The notes: generated by a model from the sequence alone, not told the origin. 48,856 nucleotides of DNA from Candidatus Ancillula glyptotermitis (GCA_031268675.1 JAIRWY010000037.1:1-48856), one strand, 5' to 3'. Counted from the first letter of the stretch, positions 45,001-45,414 are shown. Program-made: numbers and translations.

Positions 45001-45414
45001 CCAATATATGGAGAAACTGTTCGCGCGGATAAAGATGGCAACTTTGAGACAACCTTAAAAATTCCTGCTGAATTACTTCATGACAACGGTGAAACATGTT
45101 CTCAAATGCTTAGAACTAAAATAGGCTGTACATTTGGTTCTACAACTAATAGGCACTACCTAGTCGCAACAGGTTTAGGCAAAAAACAGGTTCAAGGCGT
45201 AGCAGTAATTAATGTTGATGAAAAACCACCTGTTCCAGATAATCCAGTGCCTTCAGATGCATCTGGTATATCACCAACTGGAGTTTTTGCAAACTTGTTG
45301 ATTTCGCTATTGGTTCTTTTACTACTGCTTGCTACTACTTTAAGGGGTTGTTACTTCTTGCGGAAAAAACAATCTGCAGTTTTTGAAGAATTTCTCCCAA
45401 CCACTCAAGCTTGA
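6028..45414 (+). CDS. Giant multidomain cell-surface protein (13,128 aa)
   Basis: Single uninterrupted ORF; start is TTG at 6028 or, more likely, TTG 6031 (GGAG at 6020-6023). N-terminal signal/TM (FTLAVLMSMICIAGSILVAYA); glycine-rich, Ig-like and InlB-like repeats; C-terminal TM plus basic tail (FANLLISLLVLLLLLATTLRGCYFLRKK). Confidence 0.95.
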   Translation: MLPRFVTRLASLDYRTASKRTRFTLAVLMSMICIAGSILVAYASGALGGGNNKAANAVAAEDVSISPTSSGVVNITISEDGTKWSASGAGVNVGEKNFAETPVLKRCGSPAECKYSVKISGSSAGDTFNLKAEDAALEHVVVNRSLTENAGNTKPSVKITSTIPTTGGKLNYSVLDDLVLGDGTDLMLDSQLNGDTSISSIYIKHGINKFGSAANAGKVRIGKGTLVYVNGDSSYNWGYQLDGGSAFAEASDVGHAIKADVSIKDEDAALIADNVDTTGNLAAIKGRFEMSPAYRATCIVKSPENATSDIDGKVEIERGNLYLSKFSNAGESYITDPNDYNLYPFYVPLQIKSTDNKEYNLVDNSNDNLIISSSNYSTDNFQTQKIISNKLEENIRTLLRGVLSGFTSAQVNDKVSSLFPFSDIVASFWVRAGTYSDLKASIGSQNITGFVSDVRPLHTVFSQLLRSNTLALPIYQTNLMQVGGVANELDSQSVQVTFNSPVLGITPSDFELNTSTYQGVVTPDDRVDVMPDTDNRVWQYHLRSVTDNGGIGLVVHSPQCLSENNCIPRGYAIIPDTKIGNEIKDVVLYASVRMQIQPFSDPEHAEFYNYRPTSRVLHAAFSPSFVTDSGRWRFCYTLSETAPTPEQIASDDYKDSIRTSSRNARTGTWRDNGDNRECSPVLKTGTDIYGHENVNDVIDFNLLNSNATNLVVVAWDSIGNRYSNAISIPFGANNNDQIPLTVDDVCNKQDECSNSGTNTNSTFYFHSVSNTEYYVSADPLYVNTSGNRNGGLHPTSVFSPTSNLAFIYTAENIYNLPLSLQFDKWKITGDFSSKPVQFIVFDRVPDVVTSRFSKVDRYYNYSTGNACYNHLGQLVDCNGYLNTYGNLEYNNFPIADFSSNILDIEFDNVTLIGGGTNGIPFLVGGSPNIAGFPSSSADNGWGSAVDLKVTGNNTIRNTTASCTTLFLGTVSYLRVDGQGTLNLEQPANNGNYCNFATSVGSTAGGTRDAMGHIEFGGQVTINADGTIGSTINQSSRKFMGVFVTENARVNTILLEKASAYNTANTVYNNNSCFGIAGEADTYLNIHFMDNAFVYCMSISLESALIGANDHAIAQVTDPYYGVHFEGKSTVVLDYEGTNNATSWQTKDFIGSSTTSWGSTIPRILVEDCATLITTSRSTFSKSAVSSYNPYLGDSNFEFADNYARGIRVKGEGKILSLNSKINNGQGYYTAIKEGSDSNTQYPFMQPFYIPNSIVPSDANIGDYLGKKIKITAKDTDNQDVEFFGSTLTSDAYNHLQDLARNGVQLGESSPIHSVLPSESSTENWTSSIGLYHIKNAIGESDGGYIGGGFAPSNLTNSIITSIWLCEDDETNCTPLSAPTDQQLAVTFRGNTLGSKQFNMGATQANSAYDLYPVYSSDGRQGQGVPFSVDNYYNTIYPVVKSADDIKNADGYGTAYVDSSNFVRLDTRSFTGLSPKISQFECRKYVGENPQADVANETSYNISSSFGSSGYSLLQLSVQDSVNISSPENTYFICKSGSVKMAFKAVLANSSPTGALTFGTGTNDVPLSKFINGYQYPNYFTIKKPGAFSADSVTFLRATNPVVQGYFPSQYFNKATLFADVDFKNLDYNIYADVPIFLSSSAQDNPKISLEYQSTVGANLLNSPNKVIRGDLDDDFTLYLKDSKFDQLKVIAKSPTTPSNPHTVKISNIGSSEIGKTTCAAAEVAQNCIGIDIEEPSTKLEITSPNTSEISSGAYPAEASSEYIKSDLKVFSQTKAGIFAPLPAIGSYASRINGLVFSGGVNILVGVKTTNAYGDTPSIGNGPLYNPDSEVSQTAMKITVKDQVTLRNTRTTRLMGCTNYFNGTKTSAFSSADINFEGGFIASSYQGDFESPAPDVCAKMVLDGDKVVPDPNAHVFISGGSYFAPSLSEYTNKYWSVKSPDNKAVRSSTLAVQYPKNQSVDKLLEPLYIRSSLASDCLSKKPYEVNLGAPETIYKGVTGYGSCDGNIPADISIDDSLSSNYGGSYLDRPVIPLTTTQTTHKETDGTLAAVIWVPSGIHSDSIKLTTDSGEKTLSAYVKSGGTSTPLFDLDNIYTNYAGTKQVYTTEKTDSGSNVTQSVQIIANNLSSTSALDFSDIFAYNTSDVTTTSDPSGQSIALDQYLVKKTGVAEIYLKADNASGEVYIPDASCTKNITFEEKHYLGCQFVLINKDSQIHYKDIDFKRFASTLATLTLNVTAESNICFYIGNQFSSSPSKTDLFNKYTEWKTTTNYEDNAGCQDLHQGQNKIIVNSEFKNPPADSKIFFSLFAKDSADSSALQNVEVLNFSADSNQTIYLTPNNTGSSRANLNETSLSERGIVKYTYQTAKTYKITGLVANKNDSATDYSFLNDFPLYISGNSSLKFGFKDFNAYQNLGDIRNIVVDGNNLENIEPLSISLDGNKGLVGGISDFNSSVINNDGTIQSGTTFKFSSRQSELADYDNAKSPIQVVNKGNANIDVNNKNIVIGGGSNLWNTDQGCSAPGIYIQAYLDASSEFSPSSVHINSRNSGVLYAFGTNHGAGIGGGTFINHGGVVNCGTSLAQLAATNDTTGNIKISGNLNLYAFGGNYNSQRQANSTESGGSGIGTGFLTTNLKMGNIEIGTQTTDRVSSNQIPHVYTGTRKMESGVGRSGYALNTESNASITIDHAFLTTLNNFQLRTERNLANMWWGSGIGGGTTNNPSGTPDKNYFDNTDIKIRDSFIFSNAPIGRTKHDVVIDNSSVFVGGQGSEADGIERLTAGFKPTYYYEGIQAPILNSKGEELAPFYVEKTVKDNDGEVFNLQSQEPDNSSYYLSYNNIPTHAFDYRVPNKSEVDNLLGFQNGLSWSYGGGYTLFGDSDYPNLFLKMWVSKEGANKGQDGYIYSNIGVKEVDANTGSLIPVNADDDFKLATVLLSLPEREACFSKGVTQNVDCSAKNYRGVPYKYNPSALLRHQVDFESADVNEVESNSQNMKVTLNFSAPVDITLDDIKYAYNSRCMPIVADSLAAGEDNEQYTFDVDYYHALDCDSGIYVRSNFVKNSGSIIIGTKDIKRAEMDDVGLNDVHVARYMPTIGKVTFKSNSTGKYKYIMTPDTVSDTDISVNDQTGDLTVSSMGQQPVNYEGVLVNGDNEISLQQADLQALKTGVGKIWIATKRDDGDYTFDFPYTGDYQAFKAPESGSYTFEAWGAEGGIANNYQNRAGKGAYTKGDITLNKDQDIYVYVGSNPKSPVDNFSKTANSDSNSDFRNNNSFNGGGGTHVSDANSYSLGGGATDFRTDAGDYTWYDSISTSGHVGKSLTSRIMVAGGGGGSGANTKATADYLSDAGGLTSYCEGIATPSLMAATQIGHGTGGRSNITAGGDGFAVGAMGTTGNSYSGSGSGWYGGSETCNSITSASGGSSYISGHLGSVGLSSLQYDATGKPNLRTTDLNQASQNSSYSLSPTNLQFSSTLMQDGRDTSQIQPDGEFRRGHTGDGYARITYHKNVSGGSWKLNETSGSKFAQIPANNQEFIEVKGTKSASTSTWEYNYTGNFEAFIAPADGDYMFEAWGAGLDSAVTYATGSGGYSSGKLHLNKNDLIYVAVGPKGARGAKPTFGGGGHVAGNSLGFSGGGSTDFRLEVNGSNWGDINSLTSRIMVAGGAGGWEDTETSNRANGSGGGLKGSNGSGCTNTGATQTHGGIYDDGTTCSGRFGSGGSGIGDYSGGGGGGYFGGAGTKDNATGSGGSGYVSGFTGAVAVQGRGLTTPRLSSAGVQCADDTTDEECSKHYSGLAFADSKTVQGGNNGCSNPSESPTGTCYADKAGHAKITRLDYTEPEPDDASVQYAKNAVSAGSNIVFKLDSKDKYHITGLTGDLKFLNNVSLPLEDDSSCTSESFHCDIRFRFNNLDENASLVFDGSLLAGYAGSKRFVDNNQNVKPFEVHLKNAKFTGSANSAISVRNQAGLKLVLDGEQINSLVGGNNFAGIDVVYANNFYNYLNIYSSQKSSLVVKGNCTLNCAASGIGGYYNVDSTSVNQLGEVNFTGNARVFAKASSNGAYSAAGIGSANGGTAGIIKIGDAKGSFSETLDPESSVVVGAIGSAKSGNYELPYSASSNNASGIGGSESCNTGQIATEPSEIVVNSGLVFAQGMGTANTPHVSIGCPIVALKKDMSIVINGGSIYSNGFIGGSERGVEFADNLLIKSNSEVVGLKTNITILDPQFTNSTTYNWPENWKKGIQFSPYQFTKPLSSMYVEPEISNKQAYGKDFKLNFETPGISDLETVLPSSYLITDAMRISLSGEVSSNINLLPTNSTIYSAYNKRLPLATFWVTNKDYSNIVIKKDADQIDGKTFMRGVDFYNSNSLYNTVREFESNSIESIKVDGHSKSTTSTNLEFNFSSSDGLDSLVSDQIVLEEVDNAGNPNLSIIKGEVTCNENKCTMPISGTWNNNTKLNLHIISSNKKLYGPSFYYQVSLFKRIVGSTTFTTLFAVDGGVDSGVGTTSLHMCLDPDSGAQNLTLDNVELVNPPVGVSLLRFEAPSSVAPNCRNLVIDNKNENTTQATVDITLKVKDSYYYSFSEASISRVTYIYTVRRAPILQTQANPERRGNYGVIKFASDIGGKYKYALVDSSVNCSFYNFANILESSALVNGSNILNVHGITGPEERKVCVLATSFSAINSVFEYNIPAGFSINVFSNDNSKGTVSVVDQAGSNESTFYYSSGSTIDLLATPAEGDWAFSDWRSDNGGNFADKISSRTTFTMPSNDLTILGRFVDGVKILAANFNGQQNEKNTDKLELILSKRVPLTLNDINIDSAFFNGGQVSKLDLQTENLDSYNSISGEFEKITVTLKTIKQGSVNISISSSLYIFTPEMLTGQVSLDDLPMQFLNTFADRESAETASFSFTPSEDGTYTYIVTDIDGNYTSSQVTGDTGKYTGSAQKDTTVTINLTSLESKPYYAFVVGLDSQNNLSDPHRIYIPTYTQLVSAVQIGGQSLEKSTTNIKLTFANDILELDKDDIEFTSNACTENYLDDNGNSHTCEGNAELTISKVVKTADPKVWNVSIGSISKQGSINIFIKNATEINSWTGKTATQDVVIGRATDVDVYRNVFGPSFASLFASRTALNSGHFEFAASNMNVAYWYCEYDIADVSTHTVDDIKACFNATQGNTSGKSATKGQVISYPSTLNSPSGKRILLVGQGVSLKDNKTLVYSDITPILVPSYVEIDTQQTYSQYFENGVYKRETSAFKYMHNSVNVKVALNIKVPNLTRDDFIVSTDGDQASAMISTDEDAVTTTDGGKTYYVKIASVDKVSQGQATLGLKRVPGYNYADAYNSCLDDPQSANCYHLGSTSVIEDGLLFSDALPPTINVVANKRSAIMNYSFNITSSDVGAYYYDECSLDDEIPTATSLRDSAGVKKSSIVANTPVLAAADFKTDVGYTEGDYLKKKGVCVTAEDTNDNLASTVRLSYNELIDYDLAADGAYDSVSITTRNIEFTPKYAATIPDLQVSVISDTNIVLGAPVKAEGNKWNIPVSNVTDEENLRLQFHTSADSIIFPSTSDVQIHKNTRPPRARGSVKSQSSALNSDSDKRIVEYWLGTQNFVGETPNTTKCSYFLSTSPVQDHSSSVFTPCSPTFAQGETNKVSMDIPDDTDTSIKKYLYIKAYDEVEKTQSIEEFAVPGIPKITSVSPIPVDTNLVTTGFEITVGMHLDSFRTNLLEFTAAEAFPLGVYLTPTNVCSGLTFDYNNVKLTYVGNTTTISLSISNYGGCTGARKIFFRKILADNAFYNNLEYTRNTGTSDDAIAFKGAVSNDGQYAENISADWKEGGNNTVDLKYIFKCDNSSNLSLNSNKYKRKIYYKIISDFAQNGQDRTPDETAINQTNFWPNLDDSKLSNNWKSIDNTSSEDSCSTTNPEIDVNLADAIDSSEFSQDSVSPRLISFFEMPYANTQGDLNQVKPRMYRAVIPGRVKIESVEGNNGVENIKNTSEFKFTLSHPAISANIVQPNINGKEFIKITNGDGSEYDGNNNKYADFIGDFSYLGDYQYLIEFTGPLDCPDCRIALNEENFHYSNVAINGYPADNSGADNISLWSASTAAISTPLYKDKTAPNAVISNPSRIGKNLARFTYSVDDFAKVSYLALSDEEIAQNVCGVNSNYATGVDNTTLANNIISSACSKLVEHQLTPSNYTLNQNIDAELNRVSEKALTVFLVLEDSNENRRVVYTTSNAVLPVYYISSVDYSESGKLNTENTEYIDLKLNSSIDKSTFLSSNVQIYPDSLNQNAGAIDAGVVVNPVCQTACDASDTYRVELSVKTQGELNVRLVNNNASVYFTTEPHIFNVYKDFTAPVVSYITSSRSSINAANITFATNENAGNYYYLLKDPSDASPSKSDVLASSFNSSFNTSVGQIPISLTSSSGEIMYLVLCDTSGNCSEVSSKVINSFVTVTSVVSNGAENQVTTSYIKVTFDTPVQNPDFDIAFGGISSLSSISQCNEGSEVSGTVYCINILKPSGSGTIQVSSPRAENATFATFAPVSVQVHTNILPTVSNVATSRLDASHARIAFVTDEGGSIYYAITDWDGTPSSFISYSGSSAVTGNNQIDIPIDAGLHKVWIQVQDHENTAGVIAGANVEGYAVLSSATVDGTQNLKTSKYLTYTFSNPVDDIGKITFSLDDSSSTMATLGSISQCAAISNKTCYNQEITVNEQGSVKIKAHSNYYKINNDLTQDIEKTITINKDISLPNIVFNNSNFIYKYGDSASVSGFDILKSSGDSSWATKFNIIVNYNNEGITNTLSYNFNCANLEFSCYTFDISQISALVNQFRQNASFSDPSTGIFQIPITAYDRSHVQSPHGEATPRISTSNLQISIENGSFTASPTLHFDGITESGGKHYAKFKDTISINEVGNFKFSDNTFATSKTYQWFKILNGSDKCEVSDINKCEAVSTSSTVETNSAGQIISGAVPTLTPTADDAENGSRFILRILGSHQGLKEPNDLTINSGTSSIPAGVLWSSVVQTIKRDFDPRPQLLMSDPEIGRTAIVKTNIASDQAPFGGVSGDVAENVHITNCAVYVDNILKNSISNCLNSLTYDKSGISYAVNPEDLNKNLEFNAKISAKGYIDADISVVKQVAQGYFSPITVTENQENSYRAFSDVKYTVRLTDGQNPWSYVDENGKLECTLQYKGSQIDDEWQDFSADMKTSGNYGDENCASNASTTSFGVKWTVIKGYIGNQIRLKLRATSDTRQEKIVYSDAHAILPATFADNLGLEPGENRSFIATDTQTVAYHLPNFVPNSVPDGFKIVCKLYSSDYATGYNSEDISSSVSSNYISGSDLCGNLTTFGESLQLIYIIPVQYVNKYVQLQVTYIADDYTSKDVGDTSYSKVLAPKFTSENPVITSTVTSPSLAVNFTSLLPTPSSTSLTCSLYKVQASEDTLLQTKTCNTSSVQNNRFTDSFTLGSGVAASGDKVYIRVTASAPNFETTSFSSNIAEFGKSNLGDLTLHTENTEPVTYHSKINYTLDYSSLETAPSISPAFAIEGSIPSGVSPIVKCKKADGSFEELTLTSGKYACTENMSAYTGKKLEIEVSFNLADAGDTADLPNIDISLNAEVSSEDVYAQVKSKSTTVKNAVFNNITIDLPHSLTYNDGNQAAAKISEIGTSIDGADIKVDSSSVSDQIGSAIFMQCNFYYLDGGGVPTKIEGAVNSDDTTTGNVSNKTALSSSSCFNNDIKLKPGYNLTNKQVYLEVKISGKGFSTYTIESSRTFIYKASFTESMYTISSQLNSSYKYSNTTSVNVTLPEVSWNNLNGQSYELKYLKSSDKNGTDVTGLLASDAIVSVTGGDWANGALSKEIGITPSANIVYNYLSVGLTLRANGYNDFDSPRLWKMVEPLNIASAEGFNFNIPATTTVDETTSISSHLSFVQGGTTTAVDVSASNITYDFIYVENAISSNQCQTSVTSNINNQKVVPSDFISNIAFDQEDENYSSSLYLAPSLYNTCIAAKLRVAVPGYTSFSTTSSFSPVLPAQFTNFTFNGSAPVSLKFNQTTDLSGLIADLTSPVNYAQKANHTTRAVWDFKELQRTTTPATEGSWAKVDASDECVKLETGSSGELIKLTPKPSSSSCAYSYRIVVTASANTGEVPANAYTTHDFASSSFTVSKNIFTGQVTFDYQGTAGASRPSSDEVVEIANMNGSAAKFNLNNYSPNGPLGLTGLTDWTKVYNDIKFEYASEPLTDAFEGKGINSINCSDSTVATCQKGSTNADFATLTPSLGTGSGDEKYTNAPLYRKFVRAQFKFQTPGYEDVLATTKWIFISSPLPLASNTLVPSYAPVSALVGSTMTVSAPTVNFSSDASCSSGCNTATSYKFEGTASQILQDYSGTSSYKFTKAQLGAQVTATAKVTRPTFFENFATVTSASVAPITTTLELTPATSIFVGSSFYLGVKLKLGDYGNYCSVEPITGQINVKYSGSTIKTQDVSISSSGAPVCNSSGTTIDVKIDHLFDAGSKQLSVEFVPSGSPLVYTGATGTSNIDVQKVSSSISIDSPQGISVSSSHFTYGVNMETKGYVNTSAGTNKLSYKIHGPSGFGTSGIVQGTVNLTNPANCSVDSKCVRTASIDYQGSIYSGSYWIEVTYVANDNELEATQNTQAASLGVSAQGSKITLNSISSFPANTATLPIHAEVRPEQESITNIRPDGKVHIELIYQDCSNSELQSIISSCGTQNDTTGQTYISQDANLSAYNNSNFISEATTTITLTKNSIAKILKGNWLAKVTYNGDSRFSTSNAQTSFIVTSITPSISITPPTAPKITDSSMTFGVSASAHGFIPSQSIGYTLKTDSGVYTGTTSGQVSVTPQGTTCLYNADCTSTTSITIPLGISISKLGNYTISLNLPPGKYSSGDFNLNTATGESSVYVKGLELICENSVSTSSRKVTELNYDDEITPESCGHQGGTRPVVDSQTYGRFVGYYNTNALESTSSPFEFGTKITADKTIYAKYASKTENNAPDFKLVDKNSCQGVRYGDCTVNSLKDLTVGEEYRIIGRGYGVNEEIQILLTDSSNQTLKILVSQIKGDVNGEFNQVVVLQDPGTGHYASGEKIYSSITSEKGFASTGTSSKSYEPQIKKAQAAFLLDGSILSDLALEHSTQYSWIFSGGSPNGQTAGEDQTGLFSVDIKDENGNSLTGSNQDFANYSILQSGNSSTLNLRTPEKLFNETDGLTIVFKRGESAEFWGKTETKKLTVVPKSSGYTITLHKNQTANGGSSEVTLAQTSITVHYNEAISTAIYNFAQVGADTTPTRSGYAFDGYYTKNGYSGGDWGEEYTKDTVFNQLVNIDLYPKWAVKNYTLNFDYNSGIPNTSASKSVVYDSAVGDLPAPSRHGYEFRGWYFEAQCKGKEVTSEDKWTLEVAQSGITVHACFFDLPPVPGENGSIEISDPSYSTGTGASVKVSWIQGVDDVTTSEHIKYRVCWTNSNLEASSTSQKLDEFHALGESSKKCSTVNNTNFLVINNLELNSRYYFDVEIIDDAYTNSATTLSSNLSDNAVSYSKTSDTLVFNTVHEVRFDMQSGQDNSQTKKTKNQYVLDNRAVVNPEQNQSTAETEFTKNGDFFVCFSQVAYNIADQNYFNEDVENNHENVTCTNPFRFAENADAYIVDQNTSKTTSPITLYAAFHDLYEPVMPQVQLSSTSFPTDSVKAYSINDTIKASFKNATVPNLGVTCAWQVASWSPGDNKYADFASIGSLSSSSCPSSGNNGPIGGTDALSQIKVTEDDVKVVDSNNNSRPNRYRLSVNVNIKHYRNVTETVNHNVAPVIDTDYAQTMRLKFDIFDTDVFAPADYSDNTSALVRKNSSDVMYSVDGISKFKVQDSSRDILNIPEVKITCRMRFGSSSDAINFTANGVFAENQDCEKYLSDGIYLAVPPSVTTTTTTTNNYMRVEFDLHAPGYETKHVDSSKSGGNNGWARILKANFKAADNKINTFGDTSALTPTSTLNFTVHNPTPALTNVKDETGALMQPKAPSDVLYSYTYKNTEAQFASAPVALDPETSQKPGKLETFIEYATVSNPDVYIKLGECEKLNYADVPENQKALNCDLRGSNGVSRLSPGDKIRVTSKASALGYNDLVDVNTFTLKAEVLKQTTSDLPVDNDTFTSSNTNGANSFKNNNYYFDTGALQIGKMPLEQGGRTTIGEYIQPLKIQLGNNYDLPEGSVTGVWQVKAPSGEFTDIESTSSSNNSTNELIPSPYTPAVQYFPATEGYTLRYHITVRDTSLPGSVTVAEPGSSTLGTQSINSEVVNLHRADIPVLAPASSYNLESENQTNPDPVYYSDYGYSFSTPSVMPSTYSADSVKCYVAVANSDASKSTFDQNAATTEGIYDTNKASADFYKGAVVTDVGWIQGIVPQTPQAPDAATTSTNCGYATPGASNLVKVFLNNYNYVDKYLKLVVKYDFPGYKTYYPSNLWSPKVKVHDFNISSPINRSPNEIESGKTADDDKSPKYDIKIPNPSPDTTSLKGKTGYDSDNVEGGTTYCIWEFASITSLGGSSDQSSPYGSDTNYTVDDYGIANGRKVTVCDISDKHGDYYRQKMGLPTIEHSGNDSISKLRLVVQVAKDTDGAVPDGFGHNVIRMPWTTIGKYEFTNLSLSLDGSDTNDLRVDKTSTLRFQLPNDPNARFYSADTKITCGFYYADNVDVDSDGTNEHKKNDPVEITDALDVSTGDDAKYAIPAEGYAKKVEGKWTRNGETCNNKTGNDFALSTGVQAAGEEDSLYSKSYNITIPASLVDLPMYFKIHVEDSRTKGSSTDLYEPKDLMVNFGHYGIVQKANFSSIENNGDWQGIGEGTEENTHLKTSAQGFTYLNTDHPNTRINSSATEDGSLEDIITREGYAEDADVAQSERAYVTCVWYQADDANGTGYSPILTNRDTGTIVNGGQTTAELAANTKCGTSWPMSKPAEGASGTSTPKNYPYDSAIKIGTDLIGKYIDLVVITHVPGYEPIQNPLKLKKVLAKDYSSSPNVTDIQENKIALPGPQSAETITTTSNIKVQVSAPVFEAPQQEDNVNDVVLDAWKVPDDDGQIPSQNQRLTVLNAPTKKNSILADSSSPSSISCMWEKDRSGTITTLAVAGESCGFSKGFDVSQKEFNINLRDYKDGTIQTGDKIRFKMTYSAAGFTDYENGTSLATSGAGSIYSSAWTTLIASTFNTPVFDIPNTLEVISNNDTSALTSFKMHIPTDASNVFYENSVDMYCTIQGAGRVAYATEFKAKIKGRSGETDEEEISPIEISDIQYAPNICDKTRYNFSQTEIDRGYREFTIQALPDARTSFPSQADAPAQKAPVWKFSTIIHDNKNRYQNLSNENNPTLLTRQDTSTDFPITGAQPGQVSLGHIEPLAPAQSLGVTNNSEVHWHVGDTFHYDLADSVPKPENVQFAQSTSYDSDVSPNQVTGFVRCYLTVLDATDSETDGSGNAVSGTTLAQDSLSSSSPQYNPSIDTDVSASGSNQCADQGYQYNFVISPSMYGKKIQLNYVYYVPGYRSIANSTRWFTIEPGNFGDELKYKNDKDSDEFVNYAARVKTDTSSIYDNPQNLTNLSSWLSTHFDDIKDDVSIRHIRWEFTPTSEDENLGNWQDIESLPVTNGEIVNQASGDGATLGNKYAIIDQTNRFIITPKPAAVGGKLRACVEISTLGYTSKNICSNAHEVKPASFESSDFSYPTSFSHVYRDTYNYSYIINRSSTDVVINHQAGQQRLWNSDLSIISTYPTLNITWYKSDSATGENPQLVNSDDALISSSAPQDDAGFMLGYLNNLVTPKSSLVGKYIRPSCTLKATGFSDYQLPAQLCGSFTLVGQKELNVPSWQYKADSVENGAVEVGKVADFKISSVNYASSDLPSNDVSQSMFTKTFEKWQYADSSNPTPDQVHDLSGDDDFATLEGDTLRPWTKLLGKYIRVEYEVRDNREPQGFVQTKFYSSFKQVQIPLAAQLNFDGNTSDGQIGTLQSMNLHPNVLTSSIQNVYYKQGFEFAGWCTAKVLDFHAVSLSNAKSTCENLSEDYQDHDDFSLNEEKAVFVANNSSYTLKLDRLNTTLYAIWAPKTVNITYDLGQNQKHTSAQVLSPGVSSVKYDDNYSSQYYSNYLPTNPTLTGYNFAGWCTFKTSITITSQDAALSSCTENDGVIWQNSTLFTTANKVQESFEDDFPNALPDDRQYNLTLHAIWVAKSVDVVYCLNDVNGAAGESRCNTAGVGSTATDAYTNSVDTSKSAFYEQEILNAPTKPTRPGYHFACWSVNENTPYANCQTSQNVFHFPGEEFESSKLSLTNNIDVQSINTSPYIPLYAVWQPLTVDLSYESSVVSPEVQERTRSFDAPIGNLAVTNPYLSYFTFKCWTRADDQAWTSPDEVNGGTGKAPSSDAACWDFGNSSLNQANCVHITVNPDDLDDQLLELHLRASYIAKKIDINFVAGAPSGSTAVDTGITHLQKNYMEYMTSVENPQSNEAHIWSRLGYEFIGWVAGPSYQTEEAFEDFKAQHNNFVLPSRTDVDSLNYVFWKFGSHLGDSSQLIDENGVVDGQGNDNAHLTLYPIWRAKPVAINYHIFEPDSENDFYLPTDYNWTTSIDFDANYQNPGTLDESAIAPLNLYLAGYEFIEWNTNPSRTGYTFTRIDEPEQGDNVTVKKFDTAKLLNTESGVVNTDYIASKTPNASQYSLDLYSSFDRLKYILANPTVDKPTTIKDDISVEVAQDRQDAHDDEGRHIFEYNEQVTFTLSSLPAGYSVKSWDMKPTVDQISLGEVSDENVGKCTVELNKDPHNFVPVTKDSSKVQVNMPDCNVDVLVTLQSDPQKIHFYSGTSSNASETKIGDLLSPEEVPDEEIESNYILGSEEFVDITEKTGEKYTIPEDKPTRPGFEFTKWTVLNLDDVDKTGAKGEFALPGDSITVPAGGLAFKANWKVLGCDYYGLNSLDKDEDKCADNSPVPTPPLPPATSFEDVHDQLPLLIKISSDDAPLILSEITIEEGGDTSVTVGTDIGHEDTYTVAKRPHGPFEPFEWIRIYFYSDPIYGETVRADKDGNFETTLKIPAELLHDNGETCSQMLRTKIGCTFGSTTNRHYLVATGLGKKQVQGVAVINVDEKPPVPDNPVPSDASGISPTGVFANLLISLLVLLLLLATTLRGCYFLRKKQSAVFEEFLPTTQA
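13690..14170 (+). other. GxGIGGG-containing beta-helix / carbohydrate-binding-like segment of the giant protein
   Basis: GAGIGGGTFINHGG, GSGIGTGF, GSGIGGGTTNN spaced among short repeating strands; similar GIGG motifs recur at ~18055-18350 and in the next gene. Confidence 0.5.
15535..17500 (+). other. Two tandem glycine-rich domains (ALK/LTK glycine-rich-like) in the giant protein
   Basis: Copy 1 (~15535-16515): FPYTGDYQAFKAPESGSYTFEAWGAEGG...KGAYTKGDI.L.KDQDIYVYVG...GGGATDFR...SRIMVAGGGGGSG...GDGYARITY. Copy 2 (~16620-17500): YNYTGNFEAFIAPADGDYMFEAWGAG...GGYSSGKL.LNKNDLIYVAVG...GGGSTDFR...SRIMVAGGAGG...GHAKITRL. Confidence 0.8.
20290..26160 (+). other. Array of two alternating Ig-like module types in the giant protein
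   Basis: Modules of the form VxGxxNxxTSxxxxxTFxxPV (e.g. VSNGAENQVTTSYIKVTFDTPVQ, VDGTQNLKTSKYLTYTFSNPVDD) alternate with PTVxxxxxSRxxxxxAxIxFxTxExGxYYYxI modules (PVVSYITSSRSSINAANITFATNENAGNYYYLL, PTVSNVATSRLDASHARIAFVTDEGGSIYYAIT). Confidence 0.6.
31200..32680 (+). other. Three Ig-like (Big_3-type) repeats in the giant protein
   Basis: Repeats ending in forms such as LFDAGSKQLSVEFVPSGSPLVYTGATGTSNIDV, GSYWIEVTYVANDNELEATQNTQAASLGV and GNWLAKVTYNGDSRFSTSNAQTSFIV resemble the Y-x-G-D-x-x-F-x-x-S pattern of bacterial Ig-like repeats. Confidence 0.5.
32680..34925 (+). other. InlB-type (Listeria-Bacteroides) repeats with one intervening Fn3-like segment
   Basis: YTLNFDYNSGIPNTSASKSVVYDSAVGDLPAPSRHGYEFRGWYFEAQ, PTRSGYAFDGYYTKNGYSGGDW...LYPKW; Fn3-like KVSWIQGVDDVTTSEHIKYRVCWTNSN...LELNSRYYFDVEIIDDA at ~34250-34510. 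Confidence 0.75.
34930..41800 (+). other. Long array of diverged Ig-like modules with an [AP]-x-G-[YF] terminal signature
   Basis: Module-end motifs include DLHAPGYETKHV, ASALGYNDLVD, YDFPGYKTYYPS, THVPGYEPIQNP, SAAGFTDYENG, YYVPGYRSIANS, ISTLGYTSKNIC and LKATGFSDYQLP. A related array precedes it at ~26900-30900 (SAKGYIDADIS, SAPNFETTSF, SGKGFSTYTI, RANGYNDFDS, AVPGYTSFST, QTPGYEDVLA). Confidence 0.6.
41800..44690 (+). other. Second cluster of InlB-type repeats near the C-terminus of the giant protein
   Basis: QGFEFAGWCTAKV...LYAIWAPKTVNITYDLGQN; GYNFAGWCTF...LHAIWVAKSVDVVYCLND; RPGYHFACWSV...LYAVWQPLTVDLSY; LGYEFIGWVAG...LYPIWRAKPVAINYH; PTRPGFEFTKWTV...FKANWKV. Confidence 0.8.

Noticed and set aside
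6066-45097. Numerous 60-146-aa ORFs overlapping the giant gene on both strands
   Set aside because: Composition is consistent with out-of-frame or antisense readings of a well-supported 39-kb coding frame.
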